Part shown: piece after piece, positions 6,378 to 7,050 of the stretch | Position numbering within the stretch: the stretch's first letter is position 1 | How the letters are laid out: each line of letters begins with the position of its first letter | NCBI GenBank assembly: GCA_025996655.1 | Contig: BNTO01000043.1 | Span: forward strand, 1 to 7,050 | Length of the DNA stretch: 7,050 bases | Source: Alphaproteobacteria bacterium | GTDB lineage: Bacteria; Pseudomonadota; Alphaproteobacteria; BNTO01 | Direction: 5' to 3' | Translations under genes and position numbers: made by a program | Notes under the pieces: generated by a model | The model's input: the letters and a program-made list of their open reading frames with translations, nothing else | The model's database searches: none | Told to the model about the DNA's origin: nothing

Positions 6378-6389
6378 ATATAAAGTCAA
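6360..6389 (-). promoter_or_regulatory. Candidate outward hybrid promoter at the left end of the palindrome
   Basis: On the minus strand, TTGACT (6384-6389) inside the palindrome end is followed after 18 bases by TATAAA (6360-6365) in the flanking endonuclease remnant. This is a -35 in the element with a -10 in the target, as known for outward promoters at some insertion-sequence ends. Transcription would run leftward, antisense to the endonuclease remnant. The right end carries the same TTGACT (6623-6628), but I see no -10 beyond it. Confidence 0.25.
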
Positions 6390-6634
6390 CTATGTTTTTC
6401 ATTTGTTTTTTAGTACCGCTCTTTGCCTTTTTTTCAGGAGTACGGCGTGGAATCTATGGATAACTCTAGCGCTTGTGTATAACTCTGTGAAAAATATAGG
6501 GAAACGGAACGTTTCCGTTTTTCATGGAGTTATGCATAGGCGCTAGAGTTATCCATAGATTCCACGCCGTACTCCTGAAAAAAAGGCAAAGAGCGGTACT
6601 AAAAAACAAATGAAAAACATAGTTGACTTTATAT
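6378..6634. mobile_element. 257-bp near-perfect palindromic (MITE-like) element
   Basis: Bases 6378-6472 are the exact reverse complement of 6540-6634 (95 bp, no mismatch). The pairing continues to about 6495/6517 with five differences, and the centre holds a further small hairpin (GGAAACG 6500-6506 with CGTTTCC 6510-6516). The ends read ATATAAAGTC...GACTTTATAT. If the outermost TA is a target duplication, this would suit an element that inserts at TA, but I cannot assign a family. It contains no transposase, so it would be non-autonomous. It interrupts two different genes, one on each side, and gives each the same in-frame C-terminal tail and stop. Two tandem copies of GAGTTAT-S-CATAG at a 19-base period lie in each arm (6527-6539 and 6546-6558, mirrored on the left). 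Confidence 0.9.
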
Positions 6635-6923
6635 TTTTGAAATCACTTTGAGAAAGAAACGAAAGGAGGGGAGCCGGAAGTGTCCAAGCCCACACAAGAG
6701 AGCCTACAAAAATAAGATCGTAAGAACCAAAAGGAGGAAGCGGTTTTTTTAACACCGGAAGTTTCTTCCGCACCCATTGAAGCAAAATTTTTCGATAAAC
6801 TGCCGCTGTTGAAGCGTAGGACCCCACAAGTTCAACCTCATACAAATCGGCTTTTGTTCTTTCTTGAATTTTCTGAGCTATTTTTCGCGTATTCCCACTC
6901 ACGGAATAATACACGATTAAAAT
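6635..6923 (-). pseudogene. Flavodoxin-like gene, 3' end lost at the palindromic element
   Basis: On the minus strand the frame encodes ILIVYYSVSGNTRKIAQKIQ, the first beta strand and FMN phosphate-binding loop (SVSGNT) of the flavodoxin fold. It continues through KADLYEVELV and a tyrosine-containing insert to SYDLIFVGSLVWAWTLPAP (third strand and the tryptophan-bearing flavin loop) and LLSFLSQSDF. This matches the flavodoxin family that acts as a small FMN electron carrier or quinone/NADPH-linked reductase (Flavodoxin_4-like); the exact activity cannot be assigned. About 97 residues of an expected 150-160 remain; the last strands and helix are replaced by the palindrome-encoded tail. The start is odd: a perfect AGGAGG (6928-6933) is followed by ATT (6921-6923) at the position where the fold begins, with no ATG, GTG or TTG at normal distance. 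The frame also stays open upstream to 7046 and beyond. Confidence 0.7.
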
Positions 6924-7050
6924 TAGACCTCCTGTGAAAGGTGCAAAAAGGGCAAAGATTTGATAAAAAGGCTTAGGTTCTCTGCCAAGAGGAAGTTGGA
7001 CATGCTCACCTACGACACAATCACGAAAAAACCTGTAACGTTTCAAAGAC
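6924..7050 (-). other. Open frame upstream of the flavodoxin domain, unrecognised
   Basis: The flavodoxin frame continues upstream without a stop to the window edge, with a possible TTG start at 7046, encoding about 41 residues such as RFFRDCVVGEHVQLPLGREP. I do not recognise it, and flavodoxins of this family normally begin at the first strand. An alternative is a small separate frame, MSNFLLAENLSLFIKSL and onward, ending in a TAA (6923-6925) that overlaps the flavodoxin start region. That would be consistent with translational coupling, but it has no recognisable homology either. It could be the end of an N-terminal domain, an upstream gene, or a leader. Confidence 0.3.

Noticed and set aside
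6386..6463. Independent small membrane-protein gene inside the palindrome arm (ATG at 6392)
   Set aside because: It has only about 23 codons, no SD, and an identical mirror copy in the other arm. It is better described as the tail added to interrupted genes.
6378..6634. CRISPR-like or tandem repeat array
   Set aside because: The repeats are inverted, not direct, with a single symmetric centre and no spacers. The 19-base period within an arm covers only two units.
1..7050. tRNA or rRNA genes
   Set aside because: I saw no cloverleaf with a T-loop consensus and no rRNA-like conserved segment on either strand by reading. A tRNAscan-type search would be needed to exclude them formally.

Overview
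The window looks like a bacterial chromosome segment from a Gram-negative organism. It carries two subunits of the Mla-type lipid transporter that serves the outer membrane, and a Sel1-repeat envelope protein. Base composition is moderately AT-rich. Decayed mobile DNA (an IS481-type transposase remnant, a broken intein-type endonuclease, a long palindromic element) sits beside housekeeping genes. This combination fits a host-associated alphaproteobacterium of the Rickettsiales/Holosporales kind, but the taxonomic placement is inference; no rRNA or tRNA is present to settle it.

Layout, left to right. 1-381: 3' end of an IS481-family transposase whose frame runs into flanking DNA that itself begins like a secreted protein. 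382-590: no convincing gene. 591-1283: Sel1-repeat envelope protein, followed by a clear intrinsic terminator (1321-1348). 1470-4920: a plus-strand run of mlaE (permease), mlaF (ATPase), yraN (UPF0102 nuclease-fold protein) and mtaB (tRNA t6A37 methylthiotransferase). mlaE and mlaF form a tight pair; yraN has its own candidate promoter. 4943-5776: on the minus strand, convergent with mtaB, a short and divergent PRPP-synthetase-like protein.

5777-7050 is the accessory part. A decayed LAGLIDADG (DOD) endonuclease segment of an intein occupies about 5905-6377 on the plus strand. A flavodoxin-like gene on the minus strand (6635-6923) has lost its C-terminal third. Between them lies a 257-bp near-perfect palindrome (6378-6634): 95 bp of perfect inverted repeat, then 23 more pairs in which every difference is a G.U wobble in the plus-strand transcript. 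The two truncated genes are unrelated and each runs in frame into the same palindrome-encoded hydrophobic tail and stop codon. The palindrome therefore appears to mark a rearrangement junction, and it is the most interesting object here.

The conserved genes work in envelope lipid transport (mlaEF), tRNA modification (mtaB), probable DNA metabolism (yraN) and possibly phosphoribosyl metabolism (prs-like). They show no common pathway beyond sharing a chromosomal block.
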